DNA of 64,000 nucleotides from Teredinibacter franksiae (GCF_014218805.1 NZ_JACJUV010000001.1:1180001-1244000), one strand, 5' to 3'; numbered from the stretch's first letter, positions 20,212 through 29,958 are shown. Translations and numbers: made by a program. The notes: generated by a model not told the origin, from the letters alone.

Positions 20212-20775
20212 ATGTACAATAGCATTCAGGCACAGAAGCTCCGCCGCCGGGAACTCGGCGTGAGCCTGCTGGATTTGTTAATCGCAACCAGCTTATTTTT
20301 CATTCTTACCGCCATAGCCGTGCCCTCTTTTTCGCACCTTTTAAAAAAAAATCAGCAAAAAGAAACACTGTATTCCATCAAGCAGTTGTTGAATTATGGT
20401 CGCCAAGAAGCCGTCGATAGGCGAGAAACCGTTGTCGTTTGCTCCAGCGCCGATGAAATGAGCTGCAGCTCGGACTGGGAGCACCCCTTTATTGTTTTTG
20501 TCGATAAAAACCGCAATAACAGGCTCGACGAAGACGAGACCTTGCTGCGCAGCTTAGATTTACTCCAACCATTGCAGTCGCTGAGTTGGAGATCCTCGCT
20601 AAACAAACCGTTTGTACATTTCGACGAGAATGGTAGCACTCGCTACCAGAGCGGAAGGATCTACTACTGTGATCTAAGCAGCGATACAAACAATTACAAA
20701 GCTCAGCTAATAGTGTACAGGACAGGCCGAGTGCGAATTGCACCGGAAGCGGAACTGAGGAACCGCTGTGGCTAA
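20212..20775 (+). CDS. fimT: FimT/GspH-type minor pseudopilin
   Basis: A type IV prepilin-like protein of 187 residues with the short leader MYNSIQAQKLRRRELG and then VSLLDLLIATSLFF, the hydrophobic N-terminal helix. The GspH-type C-terminal domain holds FVDKNRNNRLDEDETLLR. Position 5 of the mature protein is Asp, where pilins normally have the Glu needed for assembly. The ATG is chosen over an upstream GTG because AGGGAC precedes it and it gives a normal leader. It follows pilR as in Pseudomonas. It ends exactly where the convergent pilE ends, with no gap. The name fimT rests on position and domain. Confidence 0.8.
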   Translation: MYNSIQAQKLRRRELGVSLLDLLIATSLFFILTAIAVPSFSHLLKKNQQKETLYSIKQLLNYGRQEAVDRRETVVVCSSADEMSCSSDWEHPFIVFVDKNRNNRLDEDETLLRSLDLLQPLQSLSWRSSLNKPFVHFDENGSTRYQSGRIYYCDLSSDTNNYKAQLIVYRTGRVRIAPEAELRNRCG

Positions 20776-21252
20776 TTAGCGCCAGCAATAATCAATAATA
20801 ACCGGATCAGTTTCATCCTGAACACCTTTTTTCCCCGTGTGGTCCAACGTTAGCGTTGGGCACTTTTCATCTAAATTTATAGCGGTAGCGGCTAGTACAA
20901 AGGAAACACAAAGTGTTCCAGTAGGGGTGCAACTATCCGGTGTGGCGGATAGGCTACCCTGATAGTGGCCCTCCTGACTTAAATCATTAGCCATACCCAA
21001 ACCGCAACTCGCCCCAACACAACTTTCTTCATGAATTTTGTCGGCATAGGATGAATACTGGGTAAAAAAGCGTTCCTGTCGGGAAGCGAGTTCCATTAGA
21101 TAGGCTTTAGCTTCAGCTCTGCGCCCTCGATCAACTTGCTCTTTATAAGAGGGTATTGCAATTACAGAAATAATTGCAATAACTACAAGAACAATTAAAA
21201 GCTCAATCAAAGAAAAACCGCTGCTTAAACGTTTCACCTTCCTGCCTCTCAT
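20776..21252 (-). CDS. pilE: Minor type IV pilin PilE
   Basis: A 158-residue prepilin with leader MRGRKVKRLSSG and mature start FSLIELLIVLVVIAII, containing the conserved Glu5. The PilE-type C-terminal domain carries four cysteines (two near ESCVGASCG, one mid-protein, one in the terminal CWR). It is the last gene of the minor-pilin operon. It contributes to the initiating tip complex of the pilus. The ATG overlaps the pilY1 stop (TAATG), so translation is coupled. Confidence 0.92.
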   Translation of the reverse strand: MRGRKVKRLSSGFSLIELLIVLVVIAIISVIAIPSYKEQVDRGRRAEAKAYLMELASRQERFFTQYSSYADKIHEESCVGASCGLGMANDLSQEGHYQGSLSATPDSCTPTGTLCVSFVLAATAINLDEKCPTLTLDHTGKKGVQDETDPVIIDYCWR

Positions 21253-24200
21253 TACTTACGTATTGACCAAGCTGACCTACGCGTGGGTCGCTTATGCTCA
21301 AACTGGCCTTCTATACTTCTTATACTTGCATTGGAATCCGAAATAATAATGCGATCACCAAGGATAACCAGACCTCCCGGCAGCGCTCCAATTGGGATGC
21401 TCGCCACGTTACTACCGAGAGATGAAAACACCTCAAATGGGGGCCTAGCACCCGTGAACATGTTCACGGCTATCAGGTTTCCTGTGCCCGCCTGATTACA
21501 CACCCCACTTACCGGAATCGTCGTGACAAACAATACCAAATTCCCAGCCACGGAAGGGTCGATTACTACCCGTTCCCGAGATTCAGCCATGTTTAGATAC
21601 CAACCAAAGTTGGTATCTACCAACTCTTCCGTACTGGCTACAAAATCAACCGCATTAGTGGAAACCGTTCGCTGGCCTGCGGCCAAATCCGTGAGCGTTT
21701 GCGCGGTCAGGTCAGCAGGCCTTAACTCGCCAAAATTTGAGCCGGCATCCCATACACCGTAAAAGGCTTGCTGAGTAGTATCGGTTAAATCTGTCGATGA
21801 CAAATAACGCCCCGTTCCAAACAACACCATCAGATTTGGTTTAGTGCTAGAGCCGTTTTCGCTCTCATGAGCAACCACTTTGGGTTTTAGCGTAATCGGC
21901 TGTCTATCCGACGGGGCACAATAGCCGCCTTCAGGGTTCGCGCCCAAACAAGCACTAAACAGTGGCGCGCCGTTATCGGAATCATCTCTATGGGCAACCA
22001 CCGGTTCAATATATTGATTGTTGTTATCGTACGCGGTGAAATCAAAGGCCCACATATTGCCATGAAGGTCCCCGGCGTAAACGCGATCTAACTTTGAGTC
22101 ACCATTCAAATCCAACAGCGTTGGAGAAGATAAACCATTACAGTCGCTACCCGCATTTTCACAACCGCCGCCGCTTACATTTCCTAAATCACCCCCAAGC
22201 GGGCCAATTTTTTGATAGGCTGAGCCGTTTGGCCCAGCCCCGTCGAGGTAAAGCACATAGAGGTATGCCTCGCCATCGGTGGAATTGTTATAGCCATTAC
22301 CGAAAATTGCCACCCATTCACCATCGTTTAATTTCGCGATACGTGGGCGACTATAGGTGTAACCCAGAGTTTCATCAGAAAATTCCGATACAACAACCGA
22401 AGAAGCAAGGGCGGATTCCGTTGTTAACGAAGCTGGGTCGGTAATATCGAGAACATAAATAGACTTGCCCCCACCAGCCAAACCACCAACAAGGTAGGTT
22501 TTCCAGCCATTGATATACACATCCGCGGATGTTGGGGTCGCATCAACATAGGGTAAATGGGTGTAGTTTTCGCTCGCCAGATGATGCAGGCCTGCATCGA
22601 CATCAGTAGAAAACACTGCACTGGGAATATAAGAAAACACTTCCACACCGGTATCCGCGTTGAACGCGTGAAGCATGCCATCGTTGGCACCCACATAAAC
22701 AATTGGCGTACGCTCGGCGTTGTCGGTAACGTAAGAAAAATAGGGTGCTGCAGAACTTTCAATATGGTTCGGGTAGGGCTGAGAAGGCTGTCCTACAAAC
22801 TGTGGGCTGGAATGGACAATATCGCCCAACAAACTTTCCCGCTGACGAAAACTGCGCTCGGCGTTCAGCGTGCCGTCACCATCTCCGCGCAGGTGTTCAA
22901 CAACATCCTGTACGTAGGCCTGTTTTTCACCATCGGCCAAAGGCCCGCCTATGAGCAAGTCCGCCATTTGCGCGATAGAGAGGTCACCATCAGCAAGATT
23001 GAGGCTTGCATAATTACTGGGCGCAACGAAGGGAACACCAGTCAAACCGTTGTAGGTAATAATTTTTCTGGAACTATTCTCAACCAATATATCCAGTTGA
23101 TCACTTGCCTCCCACAGCAATGTCTCTACATCACCAGTGGAATAATCAAAAGCAAATAGCTCCCCGTCCCAATGGGTGGAGTTGAATTTGCCCTGATAAA
23201 GCGTTGAACCCTCGGCAATACTGGTAGAGTTAAAGCCGACCGCAGCACCGGTGCCCTCTGCCGCCTGTTTAATGGTATCAATCACAGACTGCAGCGATGC
23301 CTGCAGGCTAGTAATATCCATGGCACTTAAGTATTCCCCGCGACCGTTATAAGCAGCGTGAATCAGATCATCCAATGTCTCGGGAGTATTATTCGAAATC
23401 GAAGTAGGCCAGCCCTGCCCTTCTGACCACTCCTCTGGAGGACCAGAAATATTGCCAACAATACCAAATGACAGCGTATGAGTAGTCATATGCTGTCCCG
23501 GGTTTTCATCGGGGTTGGTGTCGCCAATGGCAGTATTAGCTCTTACATCATTGCTGTAATCACGCATATCCATTTTATAAAAATGCATGGCAATATCGGC
23601 AAGTGTATTGCTTAAGCTATCGGCGTAAAGACCTCCATCGTAAGCATTTCCTGTTTCATCGTCTGCGTTTCCATAATCCCCTACAATAAAATGTGCATTC
23701 GAGCTTTCATTTCGGTACCCATCGGTAGCCAGAATAGTATGATTCTGCTGGCAGCTTCCACCAGCAGCTTCCGCTAAAATCGGATCGGTCGGCTGCCCAC
23801 TAGCCGTAACAAACCCCTCTTGCACCGTATAATTGGCGTAATCACCCAAAAAATATCGCCCGGCATTCTCCAATGCACGTCGCAAAGGCGTACGGCGGAT
23901 GCCGCTTGCATTAGACACTTGAAAAAGCGTAGAGAGCAGCTCTGCTTTATTCAGCTCTTGAGCAGTATCAGGATCACCTGCATTACTGGGGTTGGATACA
24001 TCATCGACGTCCTTCATTTCCATGCCCCAACCTAGACCGGCGTTGGCATTAATAGTTGCCACTGCGGCCCGGGTTTGTAGCCCCATAAACACACCAGAAA
24101 GCGCGCGCTTAAATAAATAATCCCGGCTTCGATGATAGGTATACCAGTTTGCGTAATTCTGTTTATCTAAATCGGTCGTCGGCGTTATTAAGTTAGTTTC

Positions 24201-24776
24201 ATCGTAGGTGTACTGAATACCATCAGGACCGTCTTCTCTCGTTACGTTACATTCTCCCAGCTCAAAATATCCAGCAACACCGGTATCATTCCACTCGACG
24301 TATTTCACACCACTAATCGATACTGTTCCCTCGTTTTGGTTCGTGGGATCTTTCCACATATTAGGGTATACCGCATTACCAAACGTTTCCCACGGAGTGT
24401 AAATAACATTGGGGTTATAGCCCAATGCGTTGTAGCCGGAGCATACTTTGAGATACTCTTGCAGGTCATCAGGCGATAAATCTACCTGGTTAGTATCAAA
24501 ATTGAATGCATCATTAAACAAGGGCACATCAGTTTCGTCATGTATCGCCTTGGCGAGTATTCGCGCTCCCTGAGTCATCGACACTTCCTGCGCCATACTG
24601 CCCGAGTCATCGAGCAGAAACAGCACATTGGGCTGAACACCCGAGCCAACATAAAGCGGCGCTTTACTTAAAACCAGCGGCGAAGCCGAAGCCAAATAGC
24701 TCCACCCACTAAACGTCAGCGACACAACAGTTGCGACAACTGCCAATCTCCATTTACTTGCCGTTATTCCATTCAT
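21252..24776 (-). CDS. pilY1: Pilus tip adhesin / assembly factor PilY1
   Basis: A 1174-residue exported protein: signal peptide (about 1-32), von Willebrand A-like region with MIDAS-type DDSGS at residues 56-60, and a C-terminal PilC/PilY1 beta-propeller. The propeller holds a calcium loop, DLNGDSKLD, followed by RVYAGDLHGNMWAFD. In Pseudomonas PilY1 sits at the pilus tip, promotes pilus extension in a calcium-dependent way, and takes part in surface sensing that feeds c-di-GMP. It lies between pilX and pilE, as in the standard operon. Length is typical of the family. Confidence 0.95.
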   Translation of the reverse strand: MNGITASKWRLAVVATVVSLTFSGWSYLASASPLVLSKAPLYVGSGVQPNVLFLLDDSGSMAQEVSMTQGARILAKAIHDETDVPLFNDAFNFDTNQVDLSPDDLQEYLKVCSGYNALGYNPNVIYTPWETFGNAVYPNMWKDPTNQNEGTVSISGVKYVEWNDTGVAGYFELGECNVTREDGPDGIQYTYDETNLITPTTDLDKQNYANWYTYHRSRDYLFKRALSGVFMGLQTRAAVATINANAGLGWGMEMKDVDDVSNPSNAGDPDTAQELNKAELLSTLFQVSNASGIRRTPLRRALENAGRYFLGDYANYTVQEGFVTASGQPTDPILAEAAGGSCQQNHTILATDGYRNESSNAHFIVGDYGNADDETGNAYDGGLYADSLSNTLADIAMHFYKMDMRDYSNDVRANTAIGDTNPDENPGQHMTTHTLSFGIVGNISGPPEEWSEGQGWPTSISNNTPETLDDLIHAAYNGRGEYLSAMDITSLQASLQSVIDTIKQAAEGTGAAVGFNSTSIAEGSTLYQGKFNSTHWDGELFAFDYSTGDVETLLWEASDQLDILVENSSRKIITYNGLTGVPFVAPSNYASLNLADGDLSIAQMADLLIGGPLADGEKQAYVQDVVEHLRGDGDGTLNAERSFRQRESLLGDIVHSSPQFVGQPSQPYPNHIESSAAPYFSYVTDNAERTPIVYVGANDGMLHAFNADTGVEVFSYIPSAVFSTDVDAGLHHLASENYTHLPYVDATPTSADVYINGWKTYLVGGLAGGGKSIYVLDITDPASLTTESALASSVVVSEFSDETLGYTYSRPRIAKLNDGEWVAIFGNGYNNSTDGEAYLYVLYLDGAGPNGSAYQKIGPLGGDLGNVSGGGCENAGSDCNGLSSPTLLDLNGDSKLDRVYAGDLHGNMWAFDFTAYDNNNQYIEPVVAHRDDSDNGAPLFSACLGANPEGGYCAPSDRQPITLKPKVVAHESENGSSTKPNLMVLFGTGRYLSSTDLTDTTQQAFYGVWDAGSNFGELRPADLTAQTLTDLAAGQRTVSTNAVDFVASTEELVDTNFGWYLNMAESRERVVIDPSVAGNLVLFVTTIPVSGVCNQAGTGNLIAVNMFTGARPPFEVFSSLGSNVASIPIGALPGGLVILGDRIIISDSNASIRSIEGQFEHKRPTRRSAWSIRK

Positions 24777-24826
24777 ACTCTATTTCCGCCTGAAATTTTT
24801 TGCTGTGCTTAATCCAAGAACTAAGA

Positions 24827-25441
24827 CTAGTAGGAAAAAAACTCTCCACTACCGGTACGAATTACAGACTCAAGCACAGTGTAAATATTGTCATCCTTGC
24901 CCCAACCGATCGCGGTTATCCTGAACATATAGGCTATTGATGGTTTATCGTGTGTATCGGCATTAAGTTCTGATACATCACTCCCGGCAGTGCCCTTATC
25001 GATTCCTATATATTCAATTACGTATCGAGGTTGTTGACTCACTAAATTAATATCAACAATAGGGGTCTCGCCAATACTGGACACACCGAAATCCCCCCAG
25101 CTATCAGGATCCGTCACATCGGCAACATGATTTAATAATGGCGCGGCAGAAATTCCCGATGACACATCCGTTCTTGAATACAGACCGTCACTACCCGAGA
25201 ACCGCAACAGGTCACCCACACTCCTGACATTATCTTGAACCCATTCTTCAGCCGCCGTAAGCGCCGATTCAGCGGCGTAAAGCGCTACGGTTTTCTGGCG
25301 GTTATTGGCGGCCATGCGTTCCTGCATAGTTGACGACTGCATATTCGAAATACCGATTAACGACATAATCAGTAAAATAATCAATGCAATAACTAAGGTT
25401 GCACCGCGCTGGGAATGAGTATACATACTATCGATATTCAC
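24827..25441 (-). CDS. pilX: Minor type IV pilin PilX
   Basis: 204 residues with a prepilin leader ending in SQRG and mature start ATLVIALIILLIMSLIG. As in the PilX proteins I know, Glu5 is absent (Ile here). The typical helix NMQSSTMQERMAANNRQKTVALYAAESAL follows in shortened form and family order. The start is GTG with GAGGAG eight bases upstream; an in-frame ATG five codons later would leave a leader of about eight residues. It follows pilW by two bases and precedes pilY1 by 50 bp. Confidence 0.88.
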   Translation of the reverse strand: MNIDSMYTHSQRGATLVIALIILLIMSLIGISNMQSSTMQERMAANNRQKTVALYAAESALTAAEEWVQDNVRSVGDLLRFSGSDGLYSRTDVSSGISAAPLLNHVADVTDPDSWGDFGVSSIGETPIVDINLVSQQPRYVIEYIGIDKGTAGSDVSELNADTHDKPSIAYMFRITAIGWGKDDNIYTVLESVIRTGSGEFFSY

Positions 25442-25443
25442 GT

Positions 25444-26556
25444 TTAAAGCTCCTCTCGGAACTGAGTATCACTGGGGAATTGGTTGTGTACTAAAAATAC
25501 CCGCGAATAGGATCGCTCCATACGCTGAACCCCTTCGTTCGTGGGCGCCGTGCTAATAGAATTTAACGTAGCTGTAACCTTAATTCGATCAACCAAGTTC
25601 CAGTTATTTTGTACGCTACCTGCATCGGTAAAATATAAAGTGTCCTGATTGTTGTAATCCTGCCAGCCATATTCCACCTCAAAGCCCTGCACCCCCTCAA
25701 CCAATTCATCGCCCTTCCCCTCGGTTGTGGTTTTACGGAAGAGCGCACAGTAATGGGCATTTTCAGATGAACAATTCACACCAGCCGCTTCCCCGGCTGC
25801 ACTAGTGTCTATGCGGTACTGGGCCACTCCCATGGTACTGCGTGAAAGGAATACCGGAGGAGTTCCTGGCTTTTGCTCCTCCTTAACACGCACCTCATAA
25901 GCGTCCTCAAGTCCACCCTCACCCAAAGAGTTGTAACCGTCTGTTTCCGCATAACTGAGAACGCCAGAACCTGCCGGCTCATTCGAAACACGAAACATTG
26001 TCATGCGCGAGCAGTTTGTGACAAGCACCAAATCACCCTGTTTAAAAGGCGCACTATCAGCAATCGTAAAACTGGGGTTTACATGAGTAAGTGCAAGATG
26101 ACGTTCGGAGGATTTAGTGTAACGGACAGTAAAAGCATCGAAAGTAAGATTTTCAATCGCCTCATTATCAACACCGTCTATAAACTGCTCAAAATCATAT
26201 AACTCTCCCTCCGCATTATTACCTGCAACCACATTAGTAAACCGAGAGGCACCGCTGGCAGAAGCTGCCGTCAGATTAAAGCACCCCCCAAACCCCGCCT
26301 GACTTACATCCTCCGCCAATCGAGAAAAGATATAACGCGCATTTTCTTGAATGGTTGACGAGCCTTGCACAACAGCAGAGTTTTGCGTTGCACTCGCGTA
26401 AAGCTGAACAACGCCAGCCAAAATAAACAGGCCAATAGCAATAGACACCATCACCTCAACAATGGTGACACCCGCCTGGTGGCGTAGCAGTGTTACAGAG
26501 TAATAGGGAAAAGCTGAGACGCGTTTTTCGCGTTTTTTTCGCATATTAAAGTCCAT
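25444..26556 (-). CDS. pilW: Minor type IV pilin PilW
   Basis: A 370-residue large minor pilin. A long leader of about 29 residues ends RHQAG, followed by VTIVEVMVSIAIGLFILAG with Glu5 present. The C-terminal part is the long soluble PilW domain, with several cysteines and the segment GVQRMERSYSRVFLVHNQ near the end. It is part of the tip-priming complex. It begins three bases after the pilV stop. A second ATG four codons later would shorten the leader. Confidence 0.9.
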   Translation of the reverse strand: MDFNMRKKREKRVSAFPYYSVTLLRHQAGVTIVEVMVSIAIGLFILAGVVQLYASATQNSAVVQGSSTIQENARYIFSRLAEDVSQAGFGGCFNLTAASASGASRFTNVVAGNNAEGELYDFEQFIDGVDNEAIENLTFDAFTVRYTKSSERHLALTHVNPSFTIADSAPFKQGDLVLVTNCSRMTMFRVSNEPAGSGVLSYAETDGYNSLGEGGLEDAYEVRVKEEQKPGTPPVFLSRSTMGVAQYRIDTSAAGEAAGVNCSSENAHYCALFRKTTTEGKGDELVEGVQGFEVEYGWQDYNNQDTLYFTDAGSVQNNWNLVDRIKVTATLNSISTAPTNEGVQRMERSYSRVFLVHNQFPSDTQFREEL

Positions 26557-26559
26557 TTC

Positions 26560-27105
26560 TTACAACCGAAATTGATAGGCAAAACACGCTTTTTCGGTGC
26601 TGGTATCTTGCAGATCATCACCGATACCACTGCAGGTGGAATCGACAAACGTATCACTTTGGCTCCACTTTAAAACAACAGTGTATACACCATCAGCGTA
26701 CTGAACTTCGCCCGTACCGCCGGGAAGGCTAGAACTAACGGCCTGCCCCCACTGGTAGGTATCCAGCGTTTTCTGTTCGCTACTATCACAACCATCGTCA
26801 AGACAGCTGCTATTGTCTTGTGCATTGCCTGAACCCGTATAAATACCTGCGTAGTCATCATCATCTGACGCTATATCGTCACTGTTATAGGCGAGGATTC
26901 GGTCGGCCATATCCGCAGCGAGAATATTCGCTTCGGTAACAAGGTTTGCACGCTGGTTGCTGTTCACGCCCTTCACTTGCATGGCTAGCGTCCCCATCAG
27001 CCCCACGGCCAACATAAAAAGGGAAACCACCGTTTCGATCATTGCCGCGCCAGATTGATTTTGCTGTGATGAACAAGGCATAGGACTCAAATTCCGTCTA
27101 AACAT
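26560..27105 (-). CDS. pilV: Minor type IV pilin PilV
   Basis: 181 residues. The prepilin leader ends NQSG, followed by AAMIETVVSLFMLAVGLMG with Glu5 present. The motif NSNQRANLVTEANILAADMADRI is shared by PilV proteins and is typical in this position after the helix. A GGAG ribosome site precedes the ATG. It is the second gene of the minor-pilin operon, 44 bp after fimU. Confidence 0.9.
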   Translation of the reverse strand: MFRRNLSPMPCSSQQNQSGAAMIETVVSLFMLAVGLMGTLAMQVKGVNSNQRANLVTEANILAADMADRILAYNSDDIASDDDDYAGIYTGSGNAQDNSSCLDDGCDSSEQKTLDTYQWGQAVSSSLPGGTGEVQYADGVYTVVLKWSQSDTFVDSTCSGIGDDLQDTSTEKACFAYQFRL

Positions 27106-27149
27106 AACTCCAACTCCAAATAATGCCCCGAAAGGATTCAGGGCCTCGC

Positions 27150-27692
27150 TTAAGGGCAGGTAGCCCCTTTTGCAACGCGCGTACTGCCAACCCGAGATAC
27201 CGTCAACGTTCTGGATTTACTAGTGTCGGCACCGGTTTCTGCATTACCCGCACACAAATACAGCGTAGATACTCCAGTTTCGGATTCTCCCGACGCCTGG
27301 TACCGAACAGACAATGGCACGGCGCTAACAACATTTAGTTTTGCCTGGCCGCCATCTTCGCCACCCGACCTTAATACCAATTCACCCACATCAAAATTGC
27401 CATTGCTATTTTCATCGACGAAAACTAACCAGCCTGCACTCCAGTTGCTGGAGGTGGTGCAGGTAGCACCATCGGCCGTGCCACAAAAAGTGACATCTTC
27501 TTTTCGAGTAATGGCTTGATTACGTGCAAATGCGAGGGTTGAATTTAGCAGACCTAGCTGTGCGTTCAATTCTTGGCGACGCATCATTCCTTCGAAACTG
27601 GGAACAGCCATACTCACAAGAATCGCAAAGAGGGCAATACCCATCATAAGTTCCGGAAGGGTCATACCGCGTTGCGAATGAAAGTAGAACAT
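27150..27692 (-). CDS. fimU: Minor type IV pilin FimU (GspH/FimT family)
   Basis: 180 residues with a very short leader (MFYFHSQRG) and mature start MTLPELMMGIALFAILV containing Glu5. The GspH domain has a loop FVDENSNGNFDVGELVLR that resembles a calcium-binding loop, and four cysteines. It is the first gene of the minor-pilin operon, matching fimU in Pseudomonas. fimT is the alternative name; the choice rests on operon position. Confidence 0.85.
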   Translation of the reverse strand: MFYFHSQRGMTLPELMMGIALFAILVSMAVPSFEGMMRRQELNAQLGLLNSTLAFARNQAITRKEDVTFCGTADGATCTTSSNWSAGWLVFVDENSNGNFDVGELVLRSGGEDGGQAKLNVVSAVPLSVRYQASGESETGVSTLYLCAGNAETGADTSKSRTLTVSRVGSTRVAKGATCP

Positions 27693-28026
27693 ATCAGATC
27701 CATGATGAAAGCTTTCGCTTAAATAGTTATAACAAAATTGGGGAACGTCGGTGCCAATTAGAGGATAACTGGCTTAAAGCACCGACAAACAACGTAAGGT
27801 GGTTTGTAAGCATTCCCTTGCTGTGAACAGTGTCACGAAAAAAATTTGGTCAGCGATCTTAACGCTTATTAGCCGTAGAACAAATTATCTTAATCACTAA
27901 ATACTTTTTATTCTTATTGAGATACGTTTCTTATTCTTTGAACCAGCAGTCAAATCCGTAAGACAGCAAAATTATTAGCACTTTGTAATTAATCTAAAAG
28001 CCCCAAGGTCAGTCAGTAAGAACTAC
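27693..28026. other. Gap between fimU and ispH
   Basis: AT-rich, non-coding, about 330 bp. It holds the upstream region of the minor-pilin operon, including a possible sigma-54 site, and the 3' flank of ispH. No ORF and no clear terminator hairpin were seen. Confidence 0.6.
27741..27756 (-). promoter_or_regulatory. Possible sigma-54 promoter of the minor-pilin operon
   Basis: On the minus strand TGGCAC-N5-TTCCC lies about 50-65 bp before the fimU start. The -24 element is perfect, but the -12 element lacks the G of the usual GC dinucleotide (TTGCW expected). Sigma-54 control through the nearby PilS-PilR pair is plausible. Confidence 0.3.
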
Positions 28027-28959
28027 TCAGCGCAGTTCTCTAGGCAACGAAAAGCTGATATTTTCTTCCCTCCCACTAAGTTCCTGTGGTGCCGAAGCGC
28101 CCATAGCCATTAAACCATCAAATATATCTTTAACCAGAACCTCGGGGGCGGAAGCGCCAGCGGTTATTCCCACTGTATGTACTTGGTTAAACCACTTTTG
28201 ATCTAAGTCTTCAGGGCCATCCACTAAGTATGACTTTACACCGCAGCGCTCGGCTAGCTCGCGCAACCGATTCGAGTTAGAACTATTGGGTGAGCCAACA
28301 ACCAGAACAAGATCACATTCCAACGCCAACTGCCTTACAGCATCCTGACGGTTTTGCGTTGCGTAACAAATATCATCTTTACGGGGGCCCCTGATATAGG
28401 GAAACTTTTCTCGCAGGCTATCAATGACCCGTGCGGTATCATCCATGGAGAGTGTTGTTTGCGTTACATAGCAAAGGTGTTTCGGGTTTTTAACCTGTAA
28501 CCGCGCCACATCCGCTTCATCTTCCACTAAATAAATAATGCCGCCGTTGGACGTATCATACTGGCCCATGGTGCCTTCAACTTCAGGGTGACCAGCATGA
28601 CCAATTAAAATGCATTCACGCCCTTCGCTGCTGTATTTGGCGACCTCAACATGCACCTTGGTAACCAGTGGGCAAGTCGCGTCAAACACCTTTAAACCCC
28701 GGCGTTGGGCCTCGGCACGAACCGCCTGTGAAACACCGTGAGCACTAAAAATAACGATGACGTCATCTGGCACATCCTCAAGCTCATCGACAAAAACCGC
28801 ACCGCGCTCTTTTAAACTTTCTACAACAAATTTGTTGTGGACAACTTCGTGACGAACATAAATAGGAGCGCCAAAAACATCCAAAGTCCGATTGACGATA
28901 TCAATCGCACGATCCACTCCCGCACAAAAGCCACGGGGGTTTGCCAATTTAATTTCCAT
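28027..28959 (-). CDS. ispH: 4-hydroxy-3-methylbut-2-enyl diphosphate reductase
   Basis: An iron-sulfur enzyme of the last step of the MEP isoprenoid pathway, producing IPP and DMAPP. All three cluster cysteines are visible: [10 protein letters not shown] near residue 12, [12 protein letters not shown] near 96, and [11 protein letters not shown] near 198. The His segment HEVVHN is also present. 310 residues, the normal length. It follows fkpB by 23 bp in the lspA-fkpB-ispH order found in Pseudomonas and E. coli. Confidence 0.97.
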   Translation of the reverse strand: MEIKLANPRGFCAGVDRAIDIVNRTLDVFGAPIYVRHEVVHNKFVVESLKERGAVFVDELEDVPDDVIVIFSAHGVSQAVRAEAQRRGLKVFDATCPLVTKVHVEVAKYSSEGRECILIGHAGHPEVEGTMGQYDTSNGGIIYLVEDEADVARLQVKNPKHLCYVTQTTLSMDDTARVIDSLREKFPYIRGPRKDDICYATQNRQDAVRQLALECDLVLVVGSPNSSNSNRLRELAERCGVKSYLVDGPEDLDQKWFNQVHTVGITAGASAPEVLVKDIFDGLMAMGASAPQELSGREENISFSLPRELR

Positions 28960-28982
28960 ACTAGGTTAACTCTGTAAAGCGA

Positions 28983-29432
28983 TTAGTGGGTTACGGCCAG
29001 CACAACGGCAATAATTTCCACCTTGAAGAGAATGCTTTTTCCCGCCAGCGGGTGGTTAAAATCCACGGTCACCTCTTTGTCGTCTGCATCAACAATTATA
29101 CCGGGAGTTTCAGATCCGGCGGCGTCGGCAAACGACACCACCAATCCCTGTGCAAGCTCGAAGTCTTCACTAAAAGCGCTGCGATCGACATGCTGAATAT
29201 TATTGGGGTTTGGCTGGCCGAAAGCCTTTTCTGGCGGAATGGTGAGCTCGGCATTTTCACCGCTGGCCATTCCGAACAATGAATGCTCAAAGCCAGGCAA
29301 CAAACTGCCATCCCCCACCGCAAACGTGGCCGGCTCGCCGTCAAAATTGGAATCAACGATGTCGCCGTTTTCGAGTACCAGCGCAAAATGCAGAGTAACC
29401 TGAGCACCCTCAGCAATAACCATTTCAACCAT
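28983..29432 (-). CDS. fkpB: FKBP-type peptidyl-prolyl cis-trans isomerase (SlpA/FkpB type)
   Basis: A 149-residue SlyD/SlpA-class prolyl isomerase: an FKBP domain interrupted by an insert-in-flap region (residues about 70-125), with DFNHPLAGKSILFKVEI near the end. The start is the ATG giving MVEMVIAEG, because AAAGG stands nine bases before it. It overlaps the end of lspA by eight bases; another ATG three codons later lacks a ribosome site. It helps fold proteins in the cytoplasm. Confidence 0.93.
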   Translation of the reverse strand: MVEMVIAEGAQVTLHFALVLENGDIVDSNFDGEPATFAVGDGSLLPGFEHSLFGMASGENAELTIPPEKAFGQPNPNNIQHVDRSAFSEDFELAQGLVVSFADAAGSETPGIIVDADDKEVTVDFNHPLAGKSILFKVEIIAVVLAVTH

Positions 29433-29958
29433 GTGATTCAACCTTTGGGGACCCGGCTTTTTTTGTAAAAACGGCATCCCAAATCATAAGCCCTGCGCCA
29501 ATACAAATGGCGGAATCAGCAATATTGAAGGCTGGCCACTCGTGATGTTGATAGTGCACTGCAATAAAATCAATAACGTACCCGAACAAGGCCCTGTCGA
29601 TCAAATTACCAAGCGCGCCCCCCAGAACCAGAGCCAAAGCGCAGGATTCTCGCCAATTAGTACTGCGTAAACGTGCAATCCAAACCACCAAAAGCACGCT
29701 TACAATGGCCGCTAGCCCACCGAGAAACCAACGCTGCCAGCCGCTACCTTCAGCAAATAGACTAAAAGCCGCTCCGTTGTTATGGCGCAGGGTCAGGTAA
29801 AAAAAGGAGGTGACGCGCTCAACCTGAGCATATTCTAATACCCCCGCTGCCCACTGCTTAGTAATCTGGTCCAACACAATCACAACTAGGGCCAGCAGAT
29901 ACCACTTCCATACCGTCTGTAATTGATTAAGCAAACTGTCTCTCCTCACCGGCGCCAT
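29425..29958 (-). CDS. lspA: Lipoprotein signal peptidase (signal peptidase II)
   Basis: An inner-membrane aspartyl protease that cleaves prolipoproteins after lipidation. Four hydrophobic segments are seen. The catalytic aspartates lie in [15 protein letters not shown] and FNIADSAI. The reading frame begins inside the end of ileS. The first ATG gives 177 residues but has no ribosome site. A TTG eight codons later (followed by [11 protein letters not shown]) has a strong AGGAGA six bases upstream and may be the true start. It is cotranscribed with ileS and fkpB. It would process BamD and other lipoproteins. Confidence 0.93.
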   Translation of the reverse strand: MAPVRRDSLLNQLQTVWKWYLLALVVIVLDQITKQWAAGVLEYAQVERVTSFFYLTLRHNNGAAFSLFAEGSGWQRWFLGGLAAIVSVLLVVWIARLRSTNWRESCALALVLGGALGNLIDRALFGYVIDFIAVHYQHHEWPAFNIADSAICIGAGLMIWDAVFTKKAGSPKVESHG

